Positions 10,244 to 22,511 of a stretch of DNA of 55,608 nucleotides are shown here, one piece after another. Position 1 is the first letter of the stretch, and every line of letters begins with the position of its first letter. The stretch covers positions 1 through 55,608 of the forward strand of contig JANBPK010001083.1 of NCBI GenBank assembly GCA_027579435.1, written 5' to 3'. The notes under the pieces were generated by a model. That model was given only the letters and a program-made list of their open reading frames with translations, ran no database searches and was not told where the DNA came from. The position numbers were made by a program, and so were the translations under genes. The stretch is from Candolleomyces eurysporus (lineage: Eukaryota > Basidiomycota > Agaricomycetes > Agaricales > Psathyrellaceae).

Positions 10244-11603
10244 ATGGGTCACCCACGACTCTTACAAGTGCTATGTCGCCTCATCGTCCTTCTTTCAGTC
10301 GTTTTAGGTGCTCCAGCTGTTCAAGACGCTCAACACCCCGGCGGGGGCTGTCCCCACGTACGTTTAAGGCAGGAATGGTGAGTCTCAATCATTTTTTCGT
10401 TCACTGCCACGACATCTAGGGCCGCTCATCTCGAAACGCAGGCGTGATATGTCCACCGTACATAAGAGAAGCTATATCCAAGCTGTCCGTTGCCTCCAAA
10501 CTTTACCCGCCAAGAACAACTCCCTTCCAGCAAAGTTTACCCGATTTGATGAGTTCGTTATTTCTCATGTTGCCATGGCCGATACCGTTCACGGTGTGGT
10601 GAGTGGCTGGTTCCCGATATAGTGCATGTGTGTAAGCTAACAGCTGCAATAGGGTCACTTTTTGCCGTGGCACCGACAATTTGGGTTCTTATACGAGACT
10701 GCTCTTCGTGAAGATTGCTCTTACCGGGGACCGTTCCCGTAATCTTTCCTTTAAATGGTACCTTCTCTCATCTCATATTCTGACACATTTCGTTAGGTTC
10801 TGGGACTGGACGCGAGACGCCGACGGATCAAAGCCGTAAGTCATTTCTTCCGTCCGCGCTTCCCGCCTGTGGTTATTATCAATATCAACCGCTCTTCCTT
10901 TATCAGGATTCATCAATCGCCTGTATTTGATCCTGACACAGGATTTGGGGGAGACGGAATCAATGGAACGTACACGGCTCCAACTGACCACGACGGCTCA
11001 CTTTGGCCGTTGTTCTCCGCCAAAGGATGCGTGCAAGACGGGCCTTTTGCTTCAGTCACCCTCCACGTTGGTCCAGACCATCGACTAACCGACCATTGCT
11101 TGACCCGGGGGTTCTTCGAGAACCCGGCTTTGAGGTCGATCTTTACTTCGACTTCTGTAGCTGATATATTTAAGCAGTCAAGTTTTGTAAAGCTTTGGGA
11201 AGCGCTGGATGGGAGGCCGTACAGACCTTATTCCAGGTTGCATGATGGGGGCCATGTTATGCTTGGTGGAGATATGACTAGTTTTTNATTCTAGTGCTAA
11301 TGGTGCGCTCTCCGCCGACACACTCAACCTAATCTCCATGACTTATTGGTCGACTTGTGCATATTAGATCCAGTCTTCTACCTTCACCACGCGGGCGTTG
11401 ACCGTATCTGGTGGAAGTGGCAGCAAGCTGATCTTGCGAATAGAGCGTATCAGGTTTCGGGAAGATCCACGCCTCCTCCGGTCAATGGACCCGATATCAC
11501 CCTTGACTTCCCACTCGAGTTTCCTGGGATAGCTCCGACGGTTTCTATTCGTGAAGTTATGGATCCTAGTCGCCAGGAGCCTTATTGTTACGGGTATCTG
11601 TAA
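10244..11603 (+). CDS. Secreted tyrosinase (copy 1, intact)
   Basis: Type-3 di-copper enzyme that oxidises phenols to quinones (melanin and phenolic chemistry). Six exons: 10244-10377, 10442-10598, 10653-10738, 10797-10835, 10907-11302 and 11368-11603. The N at 11287 must be dropped; the exons then total 1047 nt (348 residues) and restore MTSFYSSANDPVFYLHH. Residues 1-23 form a signal peptide (RLIVLLSVVLG). Copper site A is around SHVAMADTVHGVGHFLPWHRQF, quoted as SHV, GHF and WHR. Copper site B has RLHDGGH and DPVFYLHHAGVD, so all six His ligands appear present. The protein is short, lacking the long C-terminal domain of canonical fungal tyrosinases, which suggests the compact secreted agaricomycete type. 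A decayed copy follows 3 kb downstream, and a third copy sits at the right edge of the window with several introns at the same positions. Confidence 0.88.
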
Positions 11604-14600
11604 CCACACCTCAGTCGCGCGATTGTACATACTACATAGGCACACGCCATCATTTTTGGCAATGAGTTTACCAATTTCGGTACTGGCTACTTGTATACGA
11701 AGCGGGTCAGTTACATGAGTCAGCTCACCGCAAACACTAGATGGGGTGTGTCAGGGTCGCTTTGTTGTAACTGACCACTATCTTTGTCTTATCGCGCTAA
11801 CCGCATCCGGGAAGGTAGAGCTTCAGGACAGTGAAGCTCAGGGCTATCGGCGCAGCAGCTTGCCCCGAGTTTGACATAAATTGTTTGAGCCCCCTCAGAT
11901 AATAATTTTACAAGTACAGCCTGTGCGAACTCAACAGCAATGATCGGCTTTTGGCGGTCCTTTTCGCGTTTCGGAAGGGCAAGCCTATTAGTCCCTGGAT
12001 AGCCTAGTCAGAAGGTACGGTCAACGTCACGACATCAGCGGAGCATACACAGTGGGTTCATACGTTACCCTGTCGGTACTACTTATCAAGACACCAGCGG
12101 AGAGCTCGTTCGTAAATCCTCGGATGGTGTTTCCCGATTGATCGCTTCTCCAAAGAAGACGGAAATACCAAAATACTCTGCACACATACCTCGGTCACGC
12201 GCTCAATACATTTCCCAAAACAAGTGACCTCGTTCCACATATTACCTACCTATGTATACCTTGAAACGCGCTCCTTCTCATAGAATGGGTGGAGAATGGG
12301 CCTCCGACTGGGGCGTTCTGATATAATGGATCATGAAAGGAGATAAGATACGGACAGTGCACCCCAGACCCCATGAAGAAGACACGCTGCGGCTATCTTG
12401 GACTTTGCCTCAGTTTTGGTAGCGACTACCCACAGATCGGGCTAACATAACGTCCGACCGCAGTTCGCTATTTTCCTCCAGTTGGTCCGTCTTTTATCCC
12501 TCATCATAGCATTGCTGCGGGAAAACAAATTACTGTGATCGACATTAGATGCCCCATCCCCTCCAATATCTCTGTGGTCGTTCCTTCCGTAGCACTACCA
12601 GAACGTAGATTCTCCCACCGTCGTGAGCTTTGACTCTCGATAGATGGTGAGGGAAACAGTAGGCTCAATGACCATTCATTCGTTTATGTTGGCTTGCCCA
12701 TCCCAATTGTTCTGGTTCGAGATGGCTCGGTCAACTGATGGAAATCTCAACAGCATACTGATCGACCTCCACTCGGAAAGTCCCTGCACCGCCGCAAATT
12801 TGTCGGCTATCGTAAATGCCGTGGTGTCTAGACCTAGTGTCTAGACCTGGCAAAGGTTTAAGGCCTGAATTGCGATTGATTGTTAGCCACTTGGGTGAGT
12901 GCTCGTAGGCCTGGTATCGTAACTGAGCTCTATTGCTCAATATCGATTTCGAAGAGTTGCGCGTCACAACTGAGAACAGGCTGACCACTCAGTGATTCTG
13001 CACGTGTATTTGATGTGTGACAGCACGGTGTGTGATAGAGTTCAAGAAAATGTAGTCTTCGTTTCCAGGCGTTCTGCAACACTGGTCATTGATGTGATTA
13101 GAGTTCAAGGAACTGACTTTTGTCACTGGAGACCCTCTGCACACTGGCCCATGTCAATAGAGGGTAATATTTCCGAATCGGTGTGTGCCCTGTTCAATGA
13201 TGCCCCACCGAAATCGTCATGTCCGGGGATTGGTCTTCCGATCTCGACCTCACCGCAGGCCAAAGAAGGCAGAGGTCTCATTTGGAAAGAAGGGAAACAT
13301 ATAAATGGGGGCTACACACTTCCTGTCTGTTCCCACTCAATAATTGCTCCTGCCACTAGGAGATAGCATCTGCCCAGACTATACTTCACCTTCAAGCCGT
13401 AGGTCTTCTGACGAGGGGTTGCAATATGGACGGTCAGTATTTGGAGTTTTGAGATCGGAGTTTGAGAAAAACGTGACTGCTCACCGTTCATCATGAACAG
13501 GAAACAAAACCGTTAAACAAGCTACACATCCCAAGGTGTACAAGGCACCTGCTCCGATCGACCTCCACGTACCCGTCCCATTTCCGAATCACTCGGGGTG
13601 GAGGTCCACCGTCGACGTCCGAGCTCATCATGGCCACAGCACCACCTCACAGCCAGTGTCCCTGTCTCCACCAAATCTACAGAACATGGCATCATCGTCA
13701 CCGCTGCCTCCGTCGATTCACCCGAGGTTCCATATACCACTTCCACTCGTGGAAGGAATTGAACCTCAAGGTTCCAAGGCAACTTGGACAACTCCTAGTA
13801 GTCACCGCAAGTGACATGATCCTACGTATACCAACTAGACTACCAGTACCTGTATATTTAATAGTTCTCGGGGGTTTCGTGTAAACGGACAAATGAATCG
13901 CGACTGTGGCGGGGCGCCTAGCGCTTATGCGTCTTGTCATTCGATGTAGGTAATGAGGAACACCGCTAGATCAAACGATCACGAACTGGTTTGGGCGTTC
14001 TGCGTTTTGCTGACTCTGGTTTGCCCAATTCTTGCACGAAATACCCCTCCTGAGCGGTTTCATCCCTCAACCCCCCCGAAAAGGCCGACGCCCACGTTTT
14101 GGTAGAAAGCCATCTGCGCGTTTTGTTTTGGCTTGAGTTTTGGATTGATTTGGTTGCTACTGTTAAGCACCTACACGAGGTACTGAGAAGGTGTTGATTA
14201 CGCACTACTCCCTTAGGCTACCTGGATAAGAAAGAGTGTTCCTATTCCTAGTGATGCAGACTTCGACTGTGATTTCATTGTTATGGGACTTACCTGCGAC
14301 TGGATCCGACCATTAGAGGTTGCCAATCAAATTATCGTTTTCGGTAAGGTACTTACCAATTTGGTTGCTATCACAGGGTACAGCTCGGCATAAGATAGCT
14401 AACCGGAAACGTTGCACAAGGTCGACTCCGAGTCGGAAGAAGACGTAGGAGGGCCAGATGATTTTTGGCAATATGCTGACTATCGTTACGTTCATTAAGG
14501 ACTCAGATGCAAGTGAACTTGGCCTGTGATCAGACCATCACACGAGAGTGTTATTCAAAATCGACTTCTCAGTGCTTCCTCTGTTCATAACCATACCACT

Positions 14601-14763
14601 CCCAATGATGCATCCCACGAGCATAGTAGAGCCCCTTGTTGAATTCGTCGCCTTCTATCGTCTTTGAGTGCTTGCTCCAAGCGCTCCCCCGCGCCATCTT
14701 AGAGGCAGTCTATGCATTCTGTTAGCCCATACAGCTGAATGCAAAACATGGATTTAATAGTAG
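11604..14763. other. 3 kb stretch without a recognisable gene
   Basis: No frame longer than about 125 codons exists here on either strand, and none shows a family signature or consistent splice sites. The composition is ordinary and mixed. It lies between an intact and a decayed tyrosinase, so it may include debris of a duplication. The frames at 12644-12844, 12992-13366 and 13536-13814 were inspected and gave no recognisable product. Confidence 0.4.
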
Positions 14764-16255
14764 AGCAGAAACACTATATTCGAGCTGTCCGCTGCCTTCG
14801 AACGCCTCCCACGAAGAACGAATCTTTTCCCGCAAGATTCACTCGATTAGGAATTCGTCATTAACTCACGGTGTGGTGTGGTGAGTCCTACATCTTTTGG
14901 TCGTTGACGGAAGGCCTTGATTGTTTAAATGAAACATTACGATATTTGTTACAGGGCCAATTCGTGCCACCCATTCGGGTTTCTTTACGAGCTCGTCGTC
15001 TTGCGCCCATCCCCTCAAACGATGAACCTGAAAGTGCGACTCCCCCGGAGGCCCATCTCTTGAAACGGGCGACGGATACGAGACAACCGTATTGCATTCC
15101 ATAGGGAGCTCCGAGGAATTGAATTATATACAATTTTAGTAGTAATCTAGTCCTGCTACTACTACTAAAAGGGTCATTCCCAGGGTACAAGGTGCATCGT
15201 TTAAACGAGCTTTTGCGTTGATGGTGAGGTCAAGTCTCCGACGCAAAGTATTGCAATACATCCCTATGCAATCTCCATTGAGGTCTCGAGTTCTTCATCC
15301 TGTGTTCTTTCCTTTGTTCAAAGATTTTAAAATCAACTCAAATACCTTAGTGAGTTGCCGTGCGAAGCATTGGCCCATTTCCCGCAATTGTTAACGTTCA
15401 TATCAAGGGCCGACTCCATGAATACGCTTTTAACTTGNCGTTTTTTTACGAGAAAAGAAAATTTGGATTTTGGGACTGGACGCGGCATAGCCCGAGGGCG
15501 TAAGCCAACAGTCACCCTACCCGTTACTACGACAACCTCTTCCTCGCACTAACAGGTTTCGGAGGAGACGGAGTCAAAGGGACCTACACACCCCAAACCG
15601 AGCCTGATGACGCCTTATGGAACATATTGAAAGGGTGTATCTCAAACGGACCCTTGGCGCCTGACAAGCTCACCCTTCACGTCGGGTAGGAAAACGATTT
15701 ACCGATCACTCGGGGTATAGATGGTTCGCTGAGATGTCTATTTATACTGGAGTGGATAGCCTACCAAATAGCAAATCGAAGCGGTTATGATTCTTCTTGG
15801 AATACGTTAGATGAGAAACCGTGTAAAGCGGAGTGGAGGTGAGCGTGTACAAGCTTAAAGCAAGGTTTGCATGATGTGGGGGCATGTGGAGGGCATGATG
15901 TGGGGGGCATGGGGCACAGGACAGGACAATTGGGGTAATATCTCAGAGTTGGGTTTCAATCCTAATTCGAAGTTCGTCTAAACTGCAACATTATTATTAC
16001 TGAACTGAAACTGATAGAACCATTATTCTACCTCCACCACGCCGGACTGGATAGCATCTGGCGGAAATGGGAACAAGCTGATCGTCAGATCCGGTTGTAC
16101 CAAATGGATGGGAGGTCCCATATTGCTCCACCGTTCGGTCAAGTCACTAGTCACTTCGTACGACTTGCTCGTACAATTAGTATTCGAGATGTTCTAAACC
16201 TTACCGTTGAACCTTACAGATATACATACCTGTACCAGGATATACTCGAGTACAA
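14764..16255 (+). pseudogene. Decayed tyrosinase copy (copy 2)
   Basis: Three blocks align in order with intact copy 1 but lie in different, broken frames. At 14764-14860 a block reads YIRAVRCLRT and ARFTRL, matching YIQAVRCLQT and AKFTRF of copy 1, then hits stops. At 15465-15690 a block reads FWDWTR, GFGGDGVKGTYTP, KGCISNGPLAP and TLHVG. At 16018-16240 a block reads LFYLHHAGLDSIWRKWEQAD and ISIRDVLNLTVEP. The signal peptide, copper site A histidines and the first copper B motif are missing or not recognisable, and the intervals are too long for introns of this locus. The order and orientation equal copy 1, so this is most simply a tandem duplicate in decay. Confidence 0.8.
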
Positions 16256-16377
16256 CCCAGCTCGTATACGAGATTGTCTGGTCCATCTCGCTCGAAGCTC
16301 GAAGATTTATTAGTCTATTGGTGGTATGTAAAGTACAGCCTATGATACAGCTACAATACAAGCAGGTCCATATCTCC

Positions 16378-18605
16378 TCATGCCTTCTCACCCTCCGACA
16401 ACCCAACCACAACCACATCCTCGTTCTCAGCTTCAGCCGGGGGAGTCGCCGGCGCCTGCCCCTCTCCCCGGGGTTCTCCATCAGCATCAGCAGGAGGCGA
16501 CGAAGCCTTGCACGCACACCCATCCGGGCTAGCGTTCGCAGCGGGACTCGGGGGAAGAACATCTATCTCCAAAGGATCACGCCTAGGCGATGGAAGCCCA
16601 TAGAAGGGTGAGCCAGCCTCCCCAGCAAGTCGGTTAGCTTTGGCCTTGGCCTTCCTCTCTTCCTCCCGCTTCTTCTTCTCCTCCCGCTGAGTCCGTTCGT
16701 TCTCAATCCACCCAAGCACGTCCTCGACAGCTGACAAAGGGTTCCTCTTGTGTTCGAGAAGGTAGCCCTGGAGCTCGGCTGTGGAGAATTCGTTCTCGGG
16801 GACTTTATCGGCAAATGACCGAGCGAGGTCCATGATACGATCGCCTTCCGCGCCCTGTTTCTCGTCGGACGTTGACTTTTCAGAGTAGATGTGCTCCCAT
16901 AACTTGCTGTGCTTTGAGGGATAGAACCTCTTGAACAAAGCCTCAGCCTGCATACTATTCGCCAGCTTATACTGGATCCTCTTGTCGATACGTCCGGGTC
17001 GAAGCAACGCAGGGTCCAGATGGTCGATGTAATTCGTAGTCGCAAAGAATAATTTCCCTTCTTCACTCCCAACTCCATCAAGGACATTCAGCAGACCGGA
17101 GAGTGTGACAGCGGAGCGGCGGGAGACTGGAGGAGGAGCATAGGGATTAGGAGGTCCTTCCATCCATTCGAGCTCTTCACGCGATGGGAAGGCGCAGTCG
17201 ATGTCTTCAATGAGGAGGATAGAGTTTTTAGGGATGGAGGTTGCGGCGTTTTCTAGGACGTAGTCGTCGACGCTGCGAAGTTGAACATTCAGTAACATGG
17301 CGAGCTTGGAAAGGGAGAAATTCAACGTACAAGTGTGCTGCGAGGGATAGAGAGTAGATCTCCATCTTAAGTTCGCCAGCTAGCCCGTAAATGGTGGAGC
17401 CTGTTCCACAATCTTGTTAGCACAACTTCAAGCCGAATGGAACAAACAGAGGGCTCACTCTTCCCAGTTCCAGGAGGTCCGTGAAGCAAGTATCCCCTTC
17501 TGTGCGGAATCCCAGCATCAGCATACCATTCTTCCATGTCGATGAACTCCTTGGCATCGGCAATAAGGCCCTCGAAAACACCCTCTTCAAGGATGATAGA
17601 ATCGAGAGGCCGTTTAGCCTTGCGTTTGACGTTGTTCCACGCGATCTCGGTGTTATAGCTGTTTTGCTGGAATGCAAGGTCAACATTGACTCACGCTGAG
17701 AATGTATTAGAGCTTGACTTACAGGGTCAAGTGCATGAACGATGACGTAGGGCCGACTGACTTCGAGGTATTTCGCTCGAGCCGCCTCCACAATTCTAGA
17801 GAGGACGCTCATGTCCAAAGAGTAGATTCTGAGGAAGTGCCACAGTGAGATTTCAGTCGGCTGCGGAGAAAGCGATACAGTGGCATGGAGCTTACCTCAA
17901 GTAGATACTCGAACCTCCGTTATAAGCCCCGCCGTCACCGTAAGGCGCGTAAGGATTATTCGAGAACATGCCACTGGGGGCACTGTTGCGCGTAACCTCG
18001 ACCCAGTAGCCATTCCATCTCCACAGCTGCGGGTGACCAAATGTCGGGACGTAGTCTGCTATATCTTCATCTGCTGGCTTAGAAACGCGGACGCTCCATT
18101 TCCGTTGAGAAGTCTTGGAAGTGACTCGAAAGTTCTTCGTTCTCTTCCAAATTTTTTCTTGGGTCTGTATAGCAGACAGATCAACTCGTGTTCTATTCAT
18201 TTGAGGAAACAGTGGACGTACGAGGAGCAGGATAATCCAATCATACGTTGGATCACCTTCGTGGAACTCAGCGGTGATATAGTACTCTGTATGGGAAGTG
18301 ATCCTTGTCAGAACCATAGCATCGAAAATCAAGTACGGTGACTTACGGAACCTAAACCGTTCGAACGCCCAAAGGCACAGCCTCCTCCCAATCTCGACGA
18401 GAGACCCAAGTACCAGAACCGAGAGAATCTTCCATTGGCTTGCGCCAGCCAAAGGCCCAGTCTGCCCGCCCCCAGACAGCAACGTACTGAACACCGAAAG
18501 TCCAGTTACGCTGGCAAGGAAACCCCAAATTGAGGACATCAACCCGCCGTTGGCTCCAGAAATTCCATATCCCAAACCAGACCCAAGCAAAATACTATCC
18601 ATCAT
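16378..18605 (-). CDS. BCS1-like AAA ATPase (copy 1)
   Basis: BCS1 proteins are membrane-anchored AAA ATPases; mitochondrial BCS1 moves the folded Rieske protein across the inner membrane. Agaricomycetes carry many divergent BCS1-like paralogues of unknown job. Seven exons, complement(16378..17272, 17331..17400, 17459..17666, 17723..17828, 17896..18164, 18222..18286, 18347..18605), total 1872 nt, or 623 residues. An N-terminal hydrophobic segment (SIWGFLASVTGLSVFSTLL) precedes the BCS1_N domain (VSRPYVIVHALDP). The AAA core has Walker A GPPGTGKS near residue 300, Walker B ILLIEDIDCAF, LSGLLNVLDGVGS and ATTNYIDHLDPALLRPGRID. A highly charged E/K/R tail near residues 530-560 looks helical, followed by a Pro/Ala-rich end. 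An upstream in-frame ATG at 18653 is possible. A TATATAAA element lies near 18700-18707. Confidence 0.9.
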
Positions 18606-19477
18606 CCTACCCTTGCAAAGAGATAGTTGTGCTGGTGAGGTGAAGAGATGCACGCGAGATGCACGCGTTAGAGAACCCTGTTGTAGATCCTTGCTTGGTT
18701 TGCTTTATATACCTTTGGCGCCACCCCGGCGCCTTGATGCTCCCGTTCTTGTCGTCGAAGTTCCCTATTCCTTCACTACTGATGCACAGCCTGTCATAGT
18801 CATTCTGGTGCCTAGCACCTGCCAACTATTTATCGGTACCGCGATAATTCGGCCTGGTCGGAGCGCCAAAATGGATAGATTCTGACTCACTCTGGCTCGG
18901 GATACGAAATCTGTCCTTTCAGCCACTTCGAAGCAAGCGACCCTCGGTGTAGATCATTGAGTCGAATGGAGCTTGGAGGCTTGGAAACCGTCTTCTTGAT
19001 ACCACCAGTCTCACTCCGAGTCATTCCGGTGACCCCTGCCCAGCCCTGTCAATGGTCATCCAAATGCCAACACTGTGAACCCGCCAGTGGATCCTCTGCA
19101 CAGCACCACGGCATGGATATCCGGTTCTCCGCAGCCCGTAGTCTTCGCTCATGACCATCCAATAGGTCAATTGAGTGGGCAAAGGCTCTATACGAGCAAC
19201 TATGTGTAAATGGTTGATGATATCATCAACAATAAGAAACAGAATTGAGAATATGGAGCGAAAACGGTATGTGACCGTTTGTCTAATTTCGGATTGATCA
19301 ACTTCCGGACAGGTCCCGGCGCCGCTCTCGTGTGCTTGTGTCTTTTGATCTGATTTGGAAGAAAAGTGCTGTAAATACAGGTTATGGTGCAAGATAAGGA
19401 CAATGAGTGAATTTTGAAAGCTGAAAGCTGAATAGGCAAAAAAAAAAAAANAGACCCGACTCGAGTGCTCAGAGTCA
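18606..19477. other. Intergenic between tandem BCS1-like genes
   Basis: Holds the promoter of copy 1 (TATATAAA near 18700-18707, minus strand) and the 3' flank of copy 2. An A-run ending in N lies at 19439-19452. No gene recognised. Confidence 0.45.
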
Positions 19478-21653
19478 CTAGCTGCCCTCAGCAACGTCAG
19501 GATCGACCTCGCCTGGCGGCGGAGTCGGTGCTACTACCTCAAAGGTGTCAGGTGTGGGCACACCAGAAAGTGACAAGCCTGCAAACGTGTTTAGGTCCGG
19601 ACCCTGGCTGGCTCTAGCAGCCTTAGCCTTCCTCTCGTTCTCCCGCTGCTCCTTCTCCGCCCTACGGACGCGTTCACGCTGTACCCAACTAGCTACACCG
19701 TCAACGGCCTTCAACGGGTCCATCTTGAATCCGAGAAGGTATCCCTGCAGTTCAGCTGTAGAAAACTCGGTCTCTGGCACCCTAACAGCAAAATCCTCGG
19801 CCAATTCAGCGATACGTCCCTGGACAGTGGCGGCTTCCTTGATCTTTTCGTCTGGGTACAAAGTTGAGAGTTCGAAGTGTTTCGTCGGGTAAAAGCGCCT
19901 GAAAAGAGCAGCCGCTTGTTGCTTGACAGCCAACTTATACTCCACCTTCACATCGATGCGTCCAGGACGAATGAGCGCCGAGTCCAAATGGTCGATGTAG
20001 TTCGTCGTTGCGAAAAATAGTTTCCCTTCATCACTTCCAACACCATCGAGGACGTTAAGCAGACCGGAGAGTGTTACGTTGGAAACCCTGTCTCGACCGC
20101 TGTGAGGGCCTTTCATGCCGTATGGGAGGTAGGCCATGCCACTGGATTGCAAGGATGTCTCCCGCTTCTCGAGTTCCTCGCGTGACGGAAAAGCGCAGTC
20201 TATGTCTTCAATGAGGAAAATTGAGTTCTTGGGAATCGAAGAGGCCGCTGCTTCGAGAAAATTGTCGTCGACGCTGTAGATAATAGGTTGTTAGTCTAGT
20301 TGATGGCGACCCAAGACTGTAAAATGATGGCTCACAAGTGGGCCGCAAGAGACACTGAATAAATCTCCATTCCCAGCTCTCCGGCCAAGGCGTAGATCGT
20401 GGAACCTAAGAGAATAAGCATGGGAATGAGGATGGTAATTTCGATCGACGTACTTTTCCCCGTGCCAGGTGGTCCGTGCAATAAATAACCTCTTCGATGT
20501 GGGATGCCGGCGTCCGCATACCACTCCTCCATCGCAATGAATTCCCTAGCATCCCGGATAATTGAATCTAGCACCCCATCTTCCAAAATTATTGATTCTA
20601 GAGGGCGATGCGCTTTCTTTTTAACATTGTTCCAGATAAGTGTCCCGTTTCCGTAAGCAATGCCTCGCTGAATATTTCGAGAACCACCAATTAGCTGCTT
20701 CGCATTTCAAAGAGACTAAGAAAAGGGAGGAATGAGCTCACCATTGTATCCATGGCATGAACGATGATATGCGGTCGGCTGACTTCGAGATACTTGAGCC
20801 TCGCCGTTTCCACGAGTTTGGAGAGCACGCCCAGATTAAAGGTGTAAATTCTGCCATATATGTTAGTTACGGATAATTCAAAACAAACTGCGCAACGCTG
20901 AGGACTCACGTCAGCGTGATAATTGAGTTTCCAGGTCGACTGCCATCTGCGTCGAAAAATGGAGGGAAATTCCCCGACGGGCTGTTACCACGTGTAACCT
21001 CAATCCAATAGCCATTCCATCGCCATAGTTGAGGCATTCCGTAGGTCGGGACGTATTCTGCATGCTCGGTTTCCGGGGAGGGCGAAGCAGCGACACTCCA
21101 TTTCCTTTGAGAAGTCTTTGAAGTGACTTTAAAGTCTTTGCACCTCTTCCAAACATTTTCGGTGGTCTAAGAGTGGCCAATTATGAGCTCGGTGAAAAAA
21201 GCGATAGAAATCTTGGGGATCACGCACCAAGAGAAGAATGATCCAGTCGTAGGTGGGATCACCTTCGGCAAAGCGAGCAGTAAGGTAGAACTCTACATAA
21301 AAGGTAGAGCGAACGAGTCAGTAAGAACCGCTGACTCGGGGAGACAATGTGGACCCCAAATTGTCGACCGACTTACGAAACTTGAATCTGTGAAAGAACC
21401 AGACGCTCAACCTCCTTCCGACCTCAATCATTGACCCTAGAATCAGCATCGGCAGCACCTTCAGGCCAGGATTCTCCAGGCCCTGGGCTTGCGAGCCCGA
21501 GAAAATGGAGCCAAAGACAGAGAGCCCGGTTATGCTGACCAGAATGCTCCAGATCATGGACATCCATCCTGGAGATTCCCCAGCAGAGTATCCGTCCCCA
21601 TCGTATGTGCGCCCTTGCCCTTGGAACAGACCGAATGGTATGGGACGATTCAT
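19478..21653 (-). CDS. BCS1-like AAA ATPase (copy 2)
   Basis: Tandem paralogue of the preceding gene with the same exon plan: complement(19478..20273, 20336..20405, 20454..20694, 20742..20850, 20910..21166, 21228..21292, 21377..21653), total 1815 nt, 604 residues. Hydrophobic anchor WSILVSITGLSVFGSIFSG lies near residue 40. BCS1_N markers are LWRWNGYWIEVTRG and VSRPHIIVHAMD. The AAA module has GPPGTGKS, IFLIEDIDCAF, LSGLLNVLDGVGS and ATTNYIDHLDSALIRPGRID. The tail is again rich in E/K/R (RRAEKEQRENERKAK), then Pro-rich. All intron positions and phases match copy 1, so the two arose by duplication. Between Walker B and the sensor region the two proteins differ most (the stretch after FPSREEL). 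No clear mitochondrial presequence is seen in either copy, so the compartment is uncertain. Confidence 0.9.
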
Positions 21654-22511
21654 GAATAAAACTTGGGTGTGACCTGAGTTTGCTGTTGGTGGTTTAANAN
21701 NAAGAAGAAGAAGGGGCGCTGGGTGATACGTAAAAGAGAAGGTGATTAAACGCAGTCAGAAGCAGATTTNCCTTTTATATAGGGCAGACAACTAGCCAAC
21801 TANCCACTCGAGAACAGCAGTGGCGAGACACCGAGCAAAACGGGGACAAAGAGAGATAGGACTCATAATGAAGAATGTAAGATCCCGTTAAGGGGAATTT
21901 CCATGGTACCCAGAGGCCTTCCATTATACAGCACCACGTCGAGTCAATTGTTGTCAATGGCCCCTCCAATGGCCATATTGTGACTTGTGCAATAATTTTA
22001 ACAAAAAAGCAGTCAACACGAAAACAAGAAAATGAGGGACCGGGGCTTGAGGGGCTCTGAAATACAGCGCTTAAAATGATCCAAGGGTATTTTCTGAGGC
22101 TGAAATGGCGAGGAGGAAGTTTTGGGTCCAAACCACAAAGCCAAGGCGGGGCCGCCGCGCCAACGGCAGGCCGACTCGGATGTTGCCGTTATCTAATCTA
22201 AGTGANGCACCTGACTCGGAATCTAGAACTGGGAAGCGCCCATTAGAGGGCGCTCAAGCACACCTTTGCTCCCAAGACCCAAGGACGAACGTAACTGCAT
22301 TAAAGACGCATTGATAGGAGATACAAGGTNAATTCATCAGGAATAATCAAAAAGATGTGGGAACAACAAATANGATAACTGACAACCGTGTTCTAGGTAT
22401 AGCCAAGAACAATTAAAAGGATCCATGGTTGATCCACAGTTAGAAATACAAGAGATGACCACTATTTGATACACACAGAGGGGTTCTTTTAATAAACGGC
22501 AATCAAGGAAG
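21654..22511. other. Intergenic, upstream of BCS1-like copy 2
   Basis: No gene recognised. Several Ns occur (for example 21698, 21700, 21701, 21770 and 22205). A small perfect inverted repeat GCGCCC/GGGCGC sits near 22235-22252. Confidence 0.35.

Noticed and set aside
13536..13884. Overlapping plus-strand frames of 84-92 codons
   Set aside because: No family resemblance, no upstream promoter element or splice support, and three competing frames of equal quality.
14866..15104. Short frames within the decayed tyrosinase
   Set aside because: They do not continue the tyrosinase frame on either side and show no family motif.
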